A stretch of DNA of 64,000 nucleotides, taken from NCBI GenBank assembly GCA_024291935.2, contig CM044306.1, forward strand, positions 24,139,501 to 24,203,500, in the 5' to 3' direction. Numbering within the stretch: position 1 is the stretch's first letter; each line of letters opens with the position of its first letter. Source of the DNA: Okapia johnstoni. Lineage: Eukaryota; Chordata; Mammalia; Artiodactyla; Giraffidae. Below, one piece after another: positions 21,326 through 33,579 of the stretch. A program made the translations under genes and the position numbers. Under the pieces are notes generated by a model. It worked only from the letters and a program-made list of their open reading frames with translations, had not been told where the DNA came from and searched no databases.

Positions 21326-22558
21326 TTTTTTTTTTTTATAACCACTTTTTAAAAATTTATTTTTCAATTGAAGGATAATTGCCTTACAGAATTTTGTTGT
21401 TTTCTGACAAATATCAATATGAATCAGCCACAGGTATACATATGTCCCCTCCCTATTGAGCCTCCCTCCCCATCCCACCCTCTAGGTTGTTACAGAGCCC
21501 CTGTTTGAGTTCCAAGTCATACAGCAAATTCCCATTGCTTATCTATTTTACATATGGTAATGTAAGTTTCCATGTTACACTCTATATATCTCACCCACTC
21601 CCTCCTCCCCATCCCCGCTATGTCCATAAGTCTGTTCTCTCTATCTGTTTCTCCACTGCTGCCCTTCTAATAAATTCATCAGTACCATTTTTCTAGATTC
21701 CACATATGCATGTTAGTATACAATATTTCTCTTTCTCTTTCTGAAGTACTTCACTGTGTATAAATAGGCTCTAGGTTCATCCACTTCATTAGAACTGACT
21801 CTAATGCATTCCTTTTCATGGCTGAGGAATATTCCATTGTATAGATGTACCACAGCTTCTTTATCCATTCATCTGTTGATGGACATCTAGGTTGCTTCCA
21901 TGTTCTAGCTATTGTAAATAATGTTGCAGTGAACATTGGGGCACATTGTCTTTTTCAGTTTTGGTTTCCTCAGGGTATATGCCTAGTGGTGGGATTGCTG
22001 GGTCAAATGGTGGTTTTATTCCTAGACTTTTTAGGGAATCTCCACACCATCTTCCATAGTGGCTGTATCAGTTTACATTCCCACCAACAGTGCAAGAGAA
22101 TTCCCTTTTCTCCACACCCTCTCCCTCATTTATTGTTTGTAGACTTTTTGATTATAGCCATTCTGACTGGTGTGAGGTGATATCTCATTGTAGTTTTGAT
22201 TTGCATTTCTCTGATAATGAGCAGTGTTGAGCATCTTTTCATGTGTTTGTTAGCCATCTGTATGTCTTTGGAGAAATGTCTGTTTGGTCTTTTTCCCACT
22301 TTCTGATTGGGTTGTTTGTTTTTCTGGTTTTGACTTGTGTGGGCTGCTTGTATATTTTGGAAATTAGTCCTTTGTCAGTTGTTTTATTTGCTGTTATTTT
22401 CTCCCATTTTGAGAATTGTCTTGACCTTGTTTATAGTTTCCTTTGCTGTGCAAAAGCTTTTAAGTTTAATTAAGTCCCACTTGTTTATTTTTGTTTTTAC
22501 TTCCATTACTCTAGGAGGTGGATCATAGAGGATCTTGCTTTGATTTATGTCATCAAGT
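21326..22558 (-). mobile_element. L1 LINE, 5' truncated, with target-site duplication
   Basis: Antisense L1 ORF2 end and 3' UTR with a poly(T) start (21325-21340). Conserved ORF2 C-terminal text is present ('ATGGCTGAGGAATATTCCATTGTATAGATG'). TGAACTAACTGC at 21314-21325 and TGAACTAGCTGC at 22559-22570 form a 12-base duplication with one mismatch. It inserted into the hAT fossil. Confidence 0.88.
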
Positions 22559-23472
22559 TGAACTAGCTGCTTTTTAATTGAAATATTTTTTGTTTGAAGA
22601 ATGGATAAAAATGAAGAATAAGCTGGTTATTCAGACTTATGTTTTTGGTAGATATCTTTTTTAAAAAATGAAGCAAGTGATCTTGTCCATTTGAAGAAAA
22701 CAACTGGTAGTATTTGTTACCAATCATAAAATTCAAGCTTTCCATAAAATTAGAACTTTGTAAAACTTATTTCTACTGCAATGAGTTTGAGAGTCTTATT
22801 ATTAAGAGACCTTTCTGATGAGACTGGTGTTGATATTAATGAATGAATTCTCTGTATTGCATTAAAAATGCATCAGCATTTGGGGGATCAGCATAGCTCA
22901 GTGAAGCAATATTTTCCATATGAATGATGCATGGTGTTATAAAATCAAGTGTAGGTAAAAGATCCATTCAAAGTCCAAATCATACCAATGAAAAAAGTTC
23001 ATTGAGATGGTTTCAGGTTCCATGTTGCTGCTAACCTTTTAACTGCTACTTCTTGATTTTTGGCATGGTATCAAAGATGAATATCCACAATTATCTTTGT
23101 TCCACTTATATATTTGTGTGGGGCTGCATTTTCCTCACATGTTTCAACCAAACAACGTAACAGATTGAATGCAGAAACAATATAAGGATTCATTTATCTA
23201 TTAAGCTTAATATTACAGAGATAGGCAAAAATGTAAAATGATGCTATTTTTCTCACTACTTTTTGTTTGGAAAAATGTAATTATTTTCCATAAAAATACA
23301 TTATTTGTGTTAGTTTTTAATGGGCTTATTATGTTATTTCTAAATTAATACATACTTTTAAAAACTCCTCAAATTTAATTTCCAAAATGGTAAACATTGA
23401 CAGATATAACCCATAAAAACAAAAGCTCTTTGGGAATCCTCAGTAATTTTTAAGATTATAAAAAGGTCCAGG

Positions 23473-23650
23473 GACTTCCCTGACAGTCCAGTGGTTAAGA
23501 TTTCGCCTTTCAGTGCAGGGCGTGTGATCCCTGGTGGAGGCTTTAAGATTCCACATGCTTCACGGCTTAAAAACCCAAAACATAAAGCAGAAGAAATATT
23601 GTAACAAATTCAATAAAAACTTTAAAAATGGCCCATGTCAAAAAAATTTT
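23473..23650 (+). mobile_element. CHR-type SINE (short form) with A-rich tail
   Basis: 'GGGACTTCCCTGACAGTCCAGTGG', 'TGATCCCTGGTGGAGG' and a long A-rich tail. Inserted into the last bases of the hAT fossil. Confidence 0.8.
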
Positions 23651-23705
23651 TTTTTAAGAATAAAGATCCTGAGCCCCAGAATACTCAGAACCAGTGATCT
23701 GGGCA

Positions 23706-24058
23706 GTCATCAAATGCGTACTAATATTCCGCAGAAGAGAGATGCTGTGCCTAGCCTCTCTGGTGGAAGGGAGCATACCGTCACCTATGAGTGGATTTTC
23801 TCAGAAATCAAACCTGGATCTGATCAAGCCTCTTGATCTAACTACAAATTTATAGAAATTTCAGGGAACGAAGGAACATGGCCCGGGGGGCTGAAATCAG
23901 CACAGTCCAGATGAGGAAAATCCAAATTGTGTAGGATAAACAACATGGTTCCTTAAACAAGTAAGTTGCTAGGAAGAGATACAGGGGAATCTATCTATTA
24001 AAAGGCACCGATGACCAACCATATGATGACCAAACATATCAACCAATGTATGGGTCTT
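23706..24058. other. No feature recognised
   Basis: Intronic sequence with no supported element. Confidence 0.35.
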
Positions 24059-24500
24059 ACTTAGATTCTGCTTTGATTCTATTTTTAATTGGAGTGTAAC
24101 TGATTTACAATGTTGTGTCAATTTCTGTGTACAGCAGTGTGAATCATCTCTGAGTATACATATATCCCCTCCTTCTTCAGCCTGCCTCCCACCCCACCAC
24201 ATCCCGCTCCACCCCTCTAGGTTGTTAGGGAGCACCAAGCTGAACTCCCTGTGCTATATACAGCAGCTTCCCACTAGCTACTTATTTTATGCATGGTTGT
24301 CTGTATATGTCAAATGCTACTCTCTCAGTTTGTCCCACCCTCTTCTTCCGCTCTGTGTCCACAAGTCTGTTTTCTATGTCTGCGTCTCTTCCTGCCCTGC
24401 AAATAAGTTCATCAGTACCGTTTTTCTAGCTTCCATATATGTGCCTTAATATACGATATTTGTTTTTCTCTTTCCGACTTATTTCAGTCTGTACAAAAAA
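24059..24500 (-). mobile_element. L1 3' UTR fragment
   Basis: 'ATTGGAGTGTAACTGATTTACAATGTTGTG', 'ACACAAGTCTGTTTTCTATG' region and 'TTTTCTCTTTCCGACTTATTTC': antisense L1 3' region. Confidence 0.8.
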
Positions 24501-25690
24501 AAAAAAGACAGAAGGGAACTCTATGCACGTTTGATGGTAATAAAGAATGATTGTTAGATTTTTAGCTGATAATGGTATTGGGTGTCTGTGTGTGTGTAAG
24601 AACCCTTATTTGAATCCCCCAAGCTTTCAGCAAAGAAGCAGAACTTTAATGAGGATTGCACAGTAAGAAATTTATTATAGGAATTAACACAATTTGGGGA
24701 CGAGTTCCAAAAAAAAAAAAATTAGAGAAGAGTCACCAATCATCTTGTCACAGATGAATGTGCTGGAACTGGGAAGAATTCAGAAACATCTGCTTTCTGG
24801 AGTACGGCCACAAAGAGAGTTGCTGGAGAAGTATATGAAAAGTTGTTCCTCATGGTTACCACTACTGTGAGTTCTCAGAGAAAGTTCTTATAGCGAACCT
24901 GAGGTAGTTGGTCAGCAGGGCCAGTTGTTGGGAAGGAGGGCTGGACACAGAGTTAAGGGAAAGAGAACCAAGTGGATGGAACTTGCCAGCGTCTGCACTG
25001 CCTCTGAATCTCATGCAAATTTCTCTGTGGCCGTCCGTAACCTGGCATTACACAGGGAAGGGAATTCCAGCTTGGTTCATCTGAGTACAAAACTGCCACA
25101 TTACCCTTCAAAGATAGAATATTTACTGATGAAATGATATGATGTCAAGATTTTCTTCAAAATGATTTGAGAAGTGAGGGAATAGGTGAAACAGATAAAT
25201 CCATTTTGTCCAGGAGTAGAAGGTAGGTAATGGGTATAATAGAATTCATTTTATTGTTCTTTTTATTTTTTGTATGTACTTGGGATTTTTTTTCTATAAT
25301 TAAAAAGTTTTTTTTTTAAGTACCCTGATCACCCCTTGCATTTTTCCCTTGGAGTATCATTAACTTTATGGGTTTTATTTTTATTTAATATGTTATAGTT
25401 AGTTATAGTCATTGTTCTTGATGATGTGTCAACTATCTCAAATACGGCTGGTAGAAGACCCTTTAAACTGGCTCCTCTTTCTTGGATATAATTGTGGTCT
25501 TCTTAGATAGCCCCCTTTGCTTCTGGCATCACAGGATATTCTAGACTTGCTTTGAATTTTCCTTACCCAAAGCCAGAATCAGCCATTTCTGCAAGAGGCT
25601 GTGATTTTCTTTAGAGGGGAATGCTGTATGTAAACTGAGATCCAGATGTTAGATGTGCTCATAATTATTAGTGTGGTATCATTTCTTCCA
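24501..25690. other. Intron 1 stretch, possibly an old LTR at 24600-25130
   Basis: 'AGTAAGAAATTTATTATAGGAATTAACACA' and the following GC-richer part look LTR-like in antisense, but no family could be named. The rest is featureless. Confidence 0.3.
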
Positions 25691-27110
25691 GGTTCTTCCC
25701 TTTTTAAGAAAGTTTATTGGAGCATGGTTGATTACTGTGTGTCAGTTTCTACTGTTCAGCAACGTGATTCAGTTATACATATTTATATATATACTTTTTC
25801 ATATTTTTTCCATCATTATGGTTTGTCACAAGATATGGAATATAAGTTCCCAGTGCTATAGGGTAGGACCTTGTTGCTTATCCATTCTAACAGTGTGTAT
25901 CGGCTAATCCCAAACTCCTAGTTCTTCCCTCCCTCACCCTCCCTCCCTTGGCAACCACGTCTGTTCTCTATGCCTGTTTCTGTTTTGTAGATATGTTCAT
26001 TTGTGTCGTATTTTAGATTATACATATAAGTGATATAATACAGTATTTGTCTTTCTCTTTTTGACTTTGCTTAGTATGATAATCTCTAGGTCCATCCAGT
26101 TTGCTGCAAATGGCATTATTTTCTTTTCATGGCTGAGTAATATTCCATTGTATAAAGGTGTACCAAACCTTTATCCATTCAGGGACAGTTAGGTTGCTTC
26201 CATGTCTTGGCCATTATAAATAATGCTACTGTGAACATAGGGGTACATATATATTTTTGAATGATAATTTTGTGTAGATAAATGCCCATGAGTGGGATTG
26301 CTGGATCGTATGGTAGATATATTTTTAGTTTCTTTTTCTTGCTTTTCTTTTGACTGTGCTGGGTCTTTGTTGCAGCGTGTGGGCTTTCTCTAGTTGTGTT
26401 GTGCAGGCTCAGTAGTTGTGATGCATGGGCTGTTGCCCAGCACTATGTGGGATCTTAATTCCCCGACCAGGGATCAAACTGAGTCCCCTGCATTGGAAGA
26501 TGGGTTCTTAACCACTGGACCACTAAGGAAGTCCCTATTTTTAGTTTCTTAAGGAAGCTCCATACTGTTCTCCATAGTAACTGCACTAATTTACATTCCC
26601 ACCAACAGTGTAGGAGGGTTCCCTTTTCTCTACACCCTTTCCGACATTTATTATTTGTAGACTTTTTAGTGATGGCCCTTCTGACTGGTGTGAGGTGTTA
26701 TCTCATTGCAGTTTTGATTTGCATTTCTCTAATAATTAGCATTGGTGAGCATCTTTTCATGTGCCTCTTGGCCATCTGTATGTCTTTTGGAGAAAGGTCT
26801 GTTTAGATCTTCTGCCCATTTTCTGATTGTTCTTTTTTGTTTGTTTTGCTTTTTTGTTGTCTTGATTTTGTTGTTGTTATTGAATTGTATGAGCTGCTTT
26901 TATATTTTGGAAATTAAGCTCTTGTAGGTCACATCATTTGCAAATATCGTCTCCTAGTCTGTAGGTTGTCTTTTTGTTTTGTTTATGGTTTCCTTTGTTG
27001 TGCAAAAGCTTGTTAAGTTTGATTAGGTTCTATTTGTTTACTTTTGTCTTTATTTCTGTTGCCTTGGGAGACTGTTTTAGGTCCTTTCTTAAATAAGGGA
27101 TGTTTAATAA
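25691..27110 (-). mobile_element. L1 LINE, 5' truncated, interrupted by a CHR SINE
   Basis: Antisense L1 3' UTR and ORF2 tail ('TTTATTGGAGCATGGTTGATTAC', 'CATGGCTGAGTAATATTCCATTG'), resuming after the SINE with 'TTTACATTCCCACCAACAGTG'. It closely parallels the L1 at 21326-22558. Confidence 0.85.
26325..26540 (-). mobile_element. CHR-type SINE
   Basis: 'TTGACTGTGCTGGGTCTTTG', 'CCGACCAGGGATCAAACTGAG' and 'TTAACCACTGGACCACTAAGG'. Nested in L1. Confidence 0.85.
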
Positions 27111-27129
27111 ATTAAGAATGGATGTTGGG

Positions 27130-27315
27130 GGTCTTCCCTGGTTGTCCAGAGGCTGTGACTCCGTGCTTCCAGTGCAGGGGTCCCTGGTCAGGGAACTAGA
27201 TCCCACATGCTGCAACTAAGAGTTCACATGCTACAACTAAGAGTTTGCATGCTGCAACTAAGTATTCTGTGTGCAACTAAGACCCAGTGCAGCAAAATAA
27301 AGAAATTAATTAATT
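27130..27315 (+). mobile_element. CHR-type SINE
   Basis: 'GTCTTCCCTGGTTGTCCAG', then three near-repeats of 'CATGCT(A/G)CAACTAAGAGTT' before an A-rich tail. Confidence 0.8.
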
Positions 27316-27319
27316 TTAA

Positions 27320-27465
27320 AAAAAAGAACGGAGGGAGGTTCAAGAGGGAGAGGACATATGTACACCTATGGCTGATTCATGTTGATGTTTGGCAGAAACC
27401 AACAAAATTCTGTAAATCAATTGTCCTTCAATTAAAAAGTAAATAAATTTTAAAAAAAGAATGGA
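27320..27465 (+). mobile_element. L1 3' terminal fragment
   Basis: 'ACATATGTACACCTATGGCTGATTC', then 'CTGTAAATCAATTGTCCTTCAAT' and A-tail. Confidence 0.75.
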
Positions 27466-28948
27466 TAATTTTATTAAATGCTTTAAAAATCCTCTGTCAA
27501 TATAATCATATTGGGTGTTCTCCTGACCTGAATTTCCACTTGGTGAAATTTATTAATAAATTGTATAATTATTGGAAGGCAGAGACATTGAATAATATCC
27601 TCCTAACTGAGAAGGAACTTTGAGACCCCAAAACAAAACAGACAACGGCATGAAGAGCAATTAAGAAGTTTATTGTGGGTGACTTACACATGGGCAGGAG
27701 CTGGCAGTCGATCCAGAGGCATTCAGAGCTGCAGAAAAGGGTACAGGGCACTTAAAGGACCAAAGCTGAAAATAAAATCTGACTACTAGGGAGAATCACG
27801 TCCGTATCAATGTGAAATGGATGTTTTTCACTCCCTTTGTGTGTGTGTGTGGTGGGGGGGAGGCTCTCATGACCATTAACCATTCACATCAGCAAAAGGC
27901 CTTCTTCCAGTTTTCATGTCGGATGAAGGCCAGGGGAAAAGTTGATAGGAAACTCCCCTGGCTTAGGCACATTCCTTGTGAGCAGGCTAAAGTTCAGTCT
28001 TGCAGAAAGGGGAGGAAGTAACAGTTTAAGGAGAAAAAACTATATGGAATACCAGAAAAGTCATTTACCCAGAGAATTTTTTTCTCCTCATTTTTGTTTG
28101 TTTTTATTCAGTGACGCACAGTTTCATTTCCTGTTAGCAGAAGGAAGAGAACCAAACCCTGAAAAAGGCCAAGACCACATCCCTCTGTTGTTCCTGATTT
28201 GTTTCCTTCTGTAGGTTGAAAATTGTGTAACGAACTTAATGACACAAAACTATGGAATACACTAAAATTATGCTGAGTGGAAATTTTGAATTTCCATTTC
28301 TGTTTTTTTATTCTTTAAAAAGCAAGAAAGAGAAGAGGTAGGACTGTGGGCCTAGGATAAAGTCAGAGTGGTTCAGCCACACTGTAGGATTGAGTCATCC
28401 TTGCTGTCCTAGAAGAACTTCATTTATTAGTGATGAATCTTTCATTTAGGATACCATTATACTCTATTTGCTAATGTTTGTTCAGCATACTTACAGCATT
28501 ATTCTTCAGCACTTATACTTGCATCACTGTAAAACTGGTTTTTGTAAATTGGTGTGGAATTGTTTACTTATGAAATATGGATTTCAGATTTTGTTGAGGC
28601 CTTTGACAACTTCCTTTTTTTTTTCACTTTAATTGATCTGTTTAGATCATCTCTTTCATCTAGATGTTCAAGATCTAGGCTTCTCCTTGTGTCTCTTACC
28701 CTATTCTATCTTCTCTTCCTTTTCTCCTTTCCTCTATTCTCAGTTCAGTGGGCCAGATTTAGCTGATCTCTGCTGGCCAATTCCTGGGAAAGAAATTCTA
28801 ACTGATTGGCCCAGCTCAGTGGTGTTCGCCTTTGGTCCAATCAGCCAATGGTCAGGGGAGAATCATGTGATACAACTAGCTCATAGGTGTGACCTCTGTG
28901 GGTCAGGCTGGAGAAGAGTCTTAGAGCAGAGAGGTTATTAAGTAGGCA
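27466..28948. other. Intron 1 stretch, mostly unresolved
   Basis: 27640-28230 has an antisense LTR-like feel ('AAGAAGTTTATTGTGGGTGAC') and a short (GT)n run at 27839. 28740-28940 holds two CCAAT motifs ('GGTCCAATCAGCCAATGG') of an unnamed repeat type. No gene is supported. Confidence 0.3.
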
Positions 28949-29319
28949 GATATCTCAAAAGGTGTCTCCTCCGTGCTTGGGTTTAATAATTATTCCGTTT
29001 TAGATGTTTTCTAATTTGCCGCTTTCCATTTGCATTATTGTTAGGTTCTTGTTTCTGCTTTTCTTAGATTCATTTTGTTATCCATTTTCAAACTTATTTG
29101 ATTGTTTAATTTATTCATTTTATGTCTTGTGATCAGAAATTTGTATTCAAATTCAAAATTTCCACTCATCATAATTTTAGTGTATTCCATATTTTTGTAT
29201 GTAGTATCTTCATTATCTTTATATATGTGTTCTGATGTTGTCCTTGACTCAAACTGTTGCTTTGGAAAGCTTTAAAATTTTTTTTCCATGTTGTGAAAGA
29301 GGGGGCTTACTATTATTAT

Positions 29320-29655
29320 AGGTTACATTTAAATTATTTATTTATTTATATTTGGCTGTGCTGAGTCTTCTTCACTGCGCAGGCTTTTCTCTAGTTGGAG
29401 TGAGCAGGGGCTACCGTTCCTTGCAGTGCATGGGCTTCTCATTGTGGTGGCTTCTCTTGTTGCAGAGCACAGGCTCTAGGGCTCGTGGGCTTCAGTAGTT
29501 GTGGCTCTTGGACTCTAGAGCGCAGACTCACTAGTTGTGGTACACGGGCTTAATTGCTCCACAGCATGTGGAATCTTCCCTGATCAGGGATCGAACCCAT
29601 GTCTCCTGCATTGGCAGGCAGATTCTTTACCACTGAGCCACCAGGGAAGCCCCTA
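29320..29655 (-). mobile_element. CHR-type SINE (long form)
   Basis: 'TTTGGCTGTGCTGAGTCTTCTTC', 'GGGATCGAACCCATGTCTCC' and 'CCACTGAGCCACCAGGGAAG'. Confidence 0.88.
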
Positions 29656-29807
29656 TCAGTTACATTTTGATTGCACGTGTCAGTGTGTGGAGTGTATAAT
29701 CTGAATGATTTCCACTTTGTTATGGTTTTGTGTTCAAATAAGTGGTCAACTTTTGTAAATGTCCTAAAACCTCTCTAACAGGATATGAGATCTAAAATTT
29801 AGCTGCA

Positions 29808-30130
29808 GAATTCCCTGGTGGTACAGTGGCTAGGAATCTGCCTGCCAATGCAGGGCATGTGGTTTCAATCCCTGGTCCGGGAAGATTCCACATGCCACAG
29901 AGCGACTAAGCCCATGCACCACAACTGTTGTGTCTGTGCTGTAGAGTCCAGGAGCCACAACAACTGAGCCCTAGCTCTAGAGCCCATGGCCTTAAATAAG
30001 AGAAGCCACCGCAATAAGAAACTCACACAGTGCAATGAAGAGTAGCCCTCACTCGCCGCAACTAGAGAAACCCCTCCTGCAGCGATGAAGACCTAGTGAA
30101 ACCAAAAACAAATAAATACATAAATTAAAA
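29808..30130 (+). mobile_element. CHR-type SINE (long form)
   Basis: 'GAATTCCCTGGTGGTACAGTGG', then 'ACCACAACTGTTG', 'GAGAAGCCACCGCAATAAG' and an A-rich tail. Opposite orientation to the copy 150 bases upstream. Confidence 0.88.
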
Positions 30131-30692
30131 AAAAAATTAGTTGCTTTCTTGCTTTATATGTTTCTGAGACTTGATTTGTTAGGGAATCAGATGTTAGAGT
30201 GTTAGACATGAGAATGTTAGAATCCATGACCACTTTTGGATTTGTAATCTTTCTCCTCCTATATTCTGCCATTCTTTGCTTAAATAATGCTATTATCTAG
30301 TGGATACAGTTCATGACCACTACATGATCTACATCTGTTTTGTAGATCACTCATGTGATCACAGTAAGTGATCCATTTGGACCCATATAATTTTTTTTTT
30401 TTTGCCTCAAATTCAACTATGTTGACATTAATACTGCAAGCCTTACTCTTCCCCTCCCCCTCCTTGGGCTTTGGCACATTCTTTTATTTGTGAATTTTCT
30501 GAGTGTCTGTTGCAACTTGATTCTTTTCTGGTTATCAGAAATCAGTCTTGGTAAGTAAAGAAGATATAGGTTTAATTGATCTTTTCCTTCCATTTACTGT
30601 TCCCATCTATATTATACAATCAGGTCCTTGTATGTTTCATGTAATCAAGGAAAAAAGATTTACACAGCATTTGCTCTTTTGTGTCCTAACAG

Positions 30693-30893
30693 CTCTAGAT
30701 GTCTGTGGATCCTCAAGATGTTGGTCTTGTTCTTGGCCCTGGGCATTGTGTTATTTATGTTCAGAAGTGTGTACCCGTATCCAGAATCCAGCAGCTACAA
30801 ACCACCACTCCCTCAGCCTAGTCTGGCTGCTGGAATGCTCAAGCTTCTCCCGGAGGAACATGTCAAGAGCCTCTTTACCTACGATGGAATCTG
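30693..30893 (+). CDS. B4GALNT2: B4GALNT2 coding exon 2 (membrane anchor and start of stem)
   Basis: The acceptor CCTAACAG precedes the exon and the donor GTGAGA follows it. It opens by completing a codon and then encodes SRCLWILK, then a hydrophobic run to about residue 28 (MLVLFLALGIVLFMF). This is the single signal anchor of a type II Golgi enzyme, flanked by Lys13 and Arg29. The Pro/Ser-rich stem (PYPESSSYKPPLPQPS) differs from the human stem, as is usual for this segment. The conserved LLPEEHVKSLFTYDGIW follows; its last Trp codon is split TG|G across intron 2. The exon is 201 bases. Confidence 0.95.
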
Positions 30894-31231
30894 GTGAGAT
30901 AGCCAGTTATTCCCCCTTGGTCTGACCTCTCCCTCGCTCCTTCTGTGGCTGACAGTGTCCTGTTGTGCCCACCTTACAGCCAGTTCCCTACCTTCCTGCA
31001 CCTGTGCTGATTGTGAATGTGGTTCTAAACTACAGGACCAGAAAAGATCTTGGTCTGCAAGGCACAGACTCTGTTCCCTACAACACCCAGCAAAGTCCCT
31101 TGTGATTTTGGAGGGCCCGTTTAACCCAAACTACAGGAAAGACGTTGCCTTTCTGTCCCTTTGACCTCCTCTTCAGGTGGGTGGGACTGAGATGCCATTT
31201 CGACTCTCAAGTTTCAAGAAGTTTGGAGAGG

Positions 31232-31550
31232 GCTTTCCTGGTGGCTCAGTGGTAAAGAATCCGCTTGCCAATACAGGAGACAAGGGTTTGATCCCTGGTT
31301 CTGGGAAGATCCCACCTGCTGCTGAGCAGCTAGGCCTGTGCCACAATTACTGAGCCAGTGCTCTAGAGCCTGTGAGCCACAACTAATGAGCCCATGTGCC
31401 TAGAGCCCGTGCTCCGCAACAAGAGAAGCCACCACAATGAGAAGCCCCTGCACCACAACTAGAGAGTAGCTCCTGCTCGCCGCAACTAGAGAAAGCCTGC
31501 ACAGCAACAAAGACCCAGCAACAACCAAAAATAAATAAATGAAAATTATT
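31232..31550 (+). mobile_element. CHR-type SINE (long form)
   Basis: 'GGGCTTTCCTGGTGGCTCAGTGG', 'CAACAAGAGAAGCCACCACAAT', A-rich end 'AAAATAAATAAATG'. Intron 2. Confidence 0.88.
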
Positions 31551-31572
31551 TTTTTTAAAAATAAAGAAGTTT

Positions 31573-31682
31573 AGGGAATTCCCACTGACAGCCCAGTGGT
31601 TAGGACTTGGAGCTTTCACTGCTGAGCCTGGGTTCAATCCCTGGTCAGAGAACTAAGATCCCACAAGCCATCTTAAGTAGAA
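31573..31682 (+). mobile_element. CHR-type SINE (short form)
   Basis: 'GGAATTCCCACTGACAGCCCAGTGG', 'GGGTTCAATCCCTGGTCAG'. Confidence 0.8.
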
Positions 31683-31739
31683 GTTTGGTGCAGGAGATGA
31701 TTCAAGAGAGGGGTTTTGTTTTGGTTTTGGATCACAAAA

Positions 31740-31952
31740 TTTATTTTTCATTATTTAAAACCATTTATTGGAGTATAATGACCTACAGTGATGTGTTAGT
31801 TTCAGGTGTACAGCAAAGTGGTTCAGTTATATATGTACATATATTCATTCTTTTTCAGATTCTTTACCCATGTGGGTTATTACAGAATATTGTGTAGATT
31901 TCCCTGTGCTATACAATAGGTCTTTGTTGGTTATCTATTTTATACATAGTAG
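31740..31952 (-). mobile_element. L1 3' UTR fragment
   Basis: 'CCATTTATTGGAGTATAATGACC', 'GTGTACAGCAAAGTGGTTCAG' and 'TTTCCCTGTGCTATACAATAGG'. A BovB inserted at its inner end. Confidence 0.8.
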
Positions 31953-32470
31953 TTCAGTTCAGTTCAGTCGCTCAGTCATGTCCGACTCTTTGCGACCCCG
32001 TAAAGCGCAGCATGGCAGGCCTCCCTGTCCATCACCAACTCCCGGAGTTTACCCAAACCCATGTCCATCGAGTCAGTGATGCCATCCAACCATCTCATCC
32101 TCTGTCGTCCCCTTCTCCTCCTGCCCCCAATCCTACCCAGCATTAGGGTCTTTTCCAGTGAGTCAACTCATCACATGAGGTGGCCAAAGTATTGGAGTTT
32201 CAGCTTCAACATCAGTCCTTCCAATGAACACCCAGGATTGATCTCCTTTAGGATGGATTGATTGGATCTCCTTGCAGTCCAAGGGACTCTCAAGAGTTTT
32301 CTCCAACACCATAGTTCAAAAGCATCAGTTCTGCGGCGCTCAGCTTTCTTCACCATCCAACTCTCACATCCATACATGGCCACTGGAAAAACCATAGCCT
32401 TGACTAGACGGACTTTTGCTGGCAAAGTAATGTCTCTGCTTTTAAATATGCTATCTAGGTTGGCCATAAG
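31953..32470 (-). mobile_element. BovB LINE 3' end
   Basis: The antisense frame encodes MANLDSIFKSRDITLP, KAMVFPVAMYG and the C-terminal blocks. Ends with the (TTCAG)n tail at 31952-31970. Intron 2, about 275 bases upstream of exon 3. Confidence 0.9.
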
Positions 32471-32745
32471 TGTGTGTTTGTTAATCCCAGGTTCCTATCC
32501 ATCCCCCTGCCACATGTCTGCTTTGGTCACTATAAGTTGGTTTTGAGAGGGGGCCTTCTTATCCCTTCCCCTCACTGTGTCTTGGGAATGGCTACTGCTG
32601 GGATTCTAGAGTCTCAACCCAACCTGGATGGTGGTTGTGAGAAAGGAGAGTCTGGGGGGGGAACGGCACACTGGGTTAGACTTCAAGGCCCCACCTCGCC
32701 CACCAGCCCACCCAGTCTGTGATCTTAGTCCTCATCTTGTTTTAG

Positions 32746-32883
32746 GCTCTTCCCGAAAAACCAGTGCAAATGTGAAGCCTGGAAACATCAGGAAAACTAT
32801 AACTTTGAGGATGCCTATGGCCAGACTGACCTCCCTGCGGTGAAAATGAGGAGACAAGCTGAATTTGAACACTTTCAGAGGAG
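32746..32883 (+). CDS. B4GALNT2: B4GALNT2 coding exon 3
   Basis: The acceptor TTTTAG precedes G-CTC-TTC and the donor GTAATG follows. It encodes LFPKNQCKCEAWKHQ, then YNFEDAYGQTDLPAVKMRRQ and AEFEHFQR, almost identical to the human luminal segment. The CKC cysteine pair is conserved. The exon is 138 bases and ends with two bases (AG) that exon 4 completes to Arg. A BovB copy ends about 275 bases upstream. Confidence 0.95.
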
Positions 32884-33074
32884 GTAATGCAGACCACGGG
32901 GGCTCTTGGGCCCTGAGGTGGTGTGAAAGCTCTCCCCCCTCTCTCCTGAGGGTGTAGGGCCAGCGAGAGAAGAAAGGCACTCCCACTCTCGCAGGATCCC
33001 TGGAAAGAACTACTAAGAATAAACCAAGTAAAGAGAACTGAGGAAATAGTCCTTCAGTGAAGATTTATAAAACT

Positions 33075-33215
33075 TGGAAATTCCCTGGCAGTCTAGTGGT
33101 TAGTACTGAGCACTTTCATTGCCGGGGCCTGGGTTTGATCCCTGGTTATGGAACAAAGAGGCTACAAGCTACATTGTGAGGCCAATAACAAGCACACAAA
33201 CCAAAAAACCCCCAA
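33075..33215 (+). mobile_element. CHR-type SINE (short form)
   Basis: 'GGAAATTCCCTGGCAGTCTAGTGG', then 'CCTGGGTTTGATCCCTGGTT'. Confidence 0.8.
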
Positions 33216-33579
33216 GACACTTGACATGTCTCAAGCATTTCGTAATAAAGAAAGAGCAAAGAAAGGAAAAGACTGAAACATCAGTGCAGTGTTGGTGGCA
33301 CAGCCTCCATGCGCCCAGGCCATCAGAGCCTTCAGTCTCACCACATTGCATTATCTGATTCATTGTATGTTGAGAATGTACTGTCCCTCTGCTGCGTGCA
33401 AAGCCCAGAGTTAAACCTTTGAGATGTGTTGACCAGGATTGTTGGCTGAAAATGGTAGAAACGGATTCTGGCTAGCTTATATTAAGAGGGAATTTGTAGG
33501 GAAATCAAGAAGCAGGGGAGCACAGAATGGCTGGGCAGGTTTTTGTCTCTTTTTTCCCCTAGGAATCATTTGTGAGTTT

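Larger units (their letters stand above)
20819..23705 (+). mobile_element. hAT-superfamily DNA transposon fossil, split by L1 and CHR insertions
   Basis: Segments at 20819-21060, 22565-23472 and 23655-23705 form one decayed element. 'GGTCAGAACTATTTCATGATAGTATTAAG', then 'CACTATGCTGACTTTGACACTGATG', begins it. Near 23095-23180 an hATC-dimerisation-like stretch (P-L-I-Y-L-C-G-A-A-F-S-S, R-N-R-L-N-A-E) can be read. It closes with the terminal 'AGAACCAGTG'. The transposase frame is wholly decayed. The family within hAT is not asserted. Confidence 0.6.
28949..30545 (-). mobile_element. Ancient L1 3' region with two CHR insertions
   Basis: AT-rich antisense old-L1/HAL1-like text on both sides of the SINEs ('TCCACTTTGTTATGGTTTTGTGTTC', 'GTTGCAACTTGATTCTTTTCTGG'). 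Confidence 0.5.
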
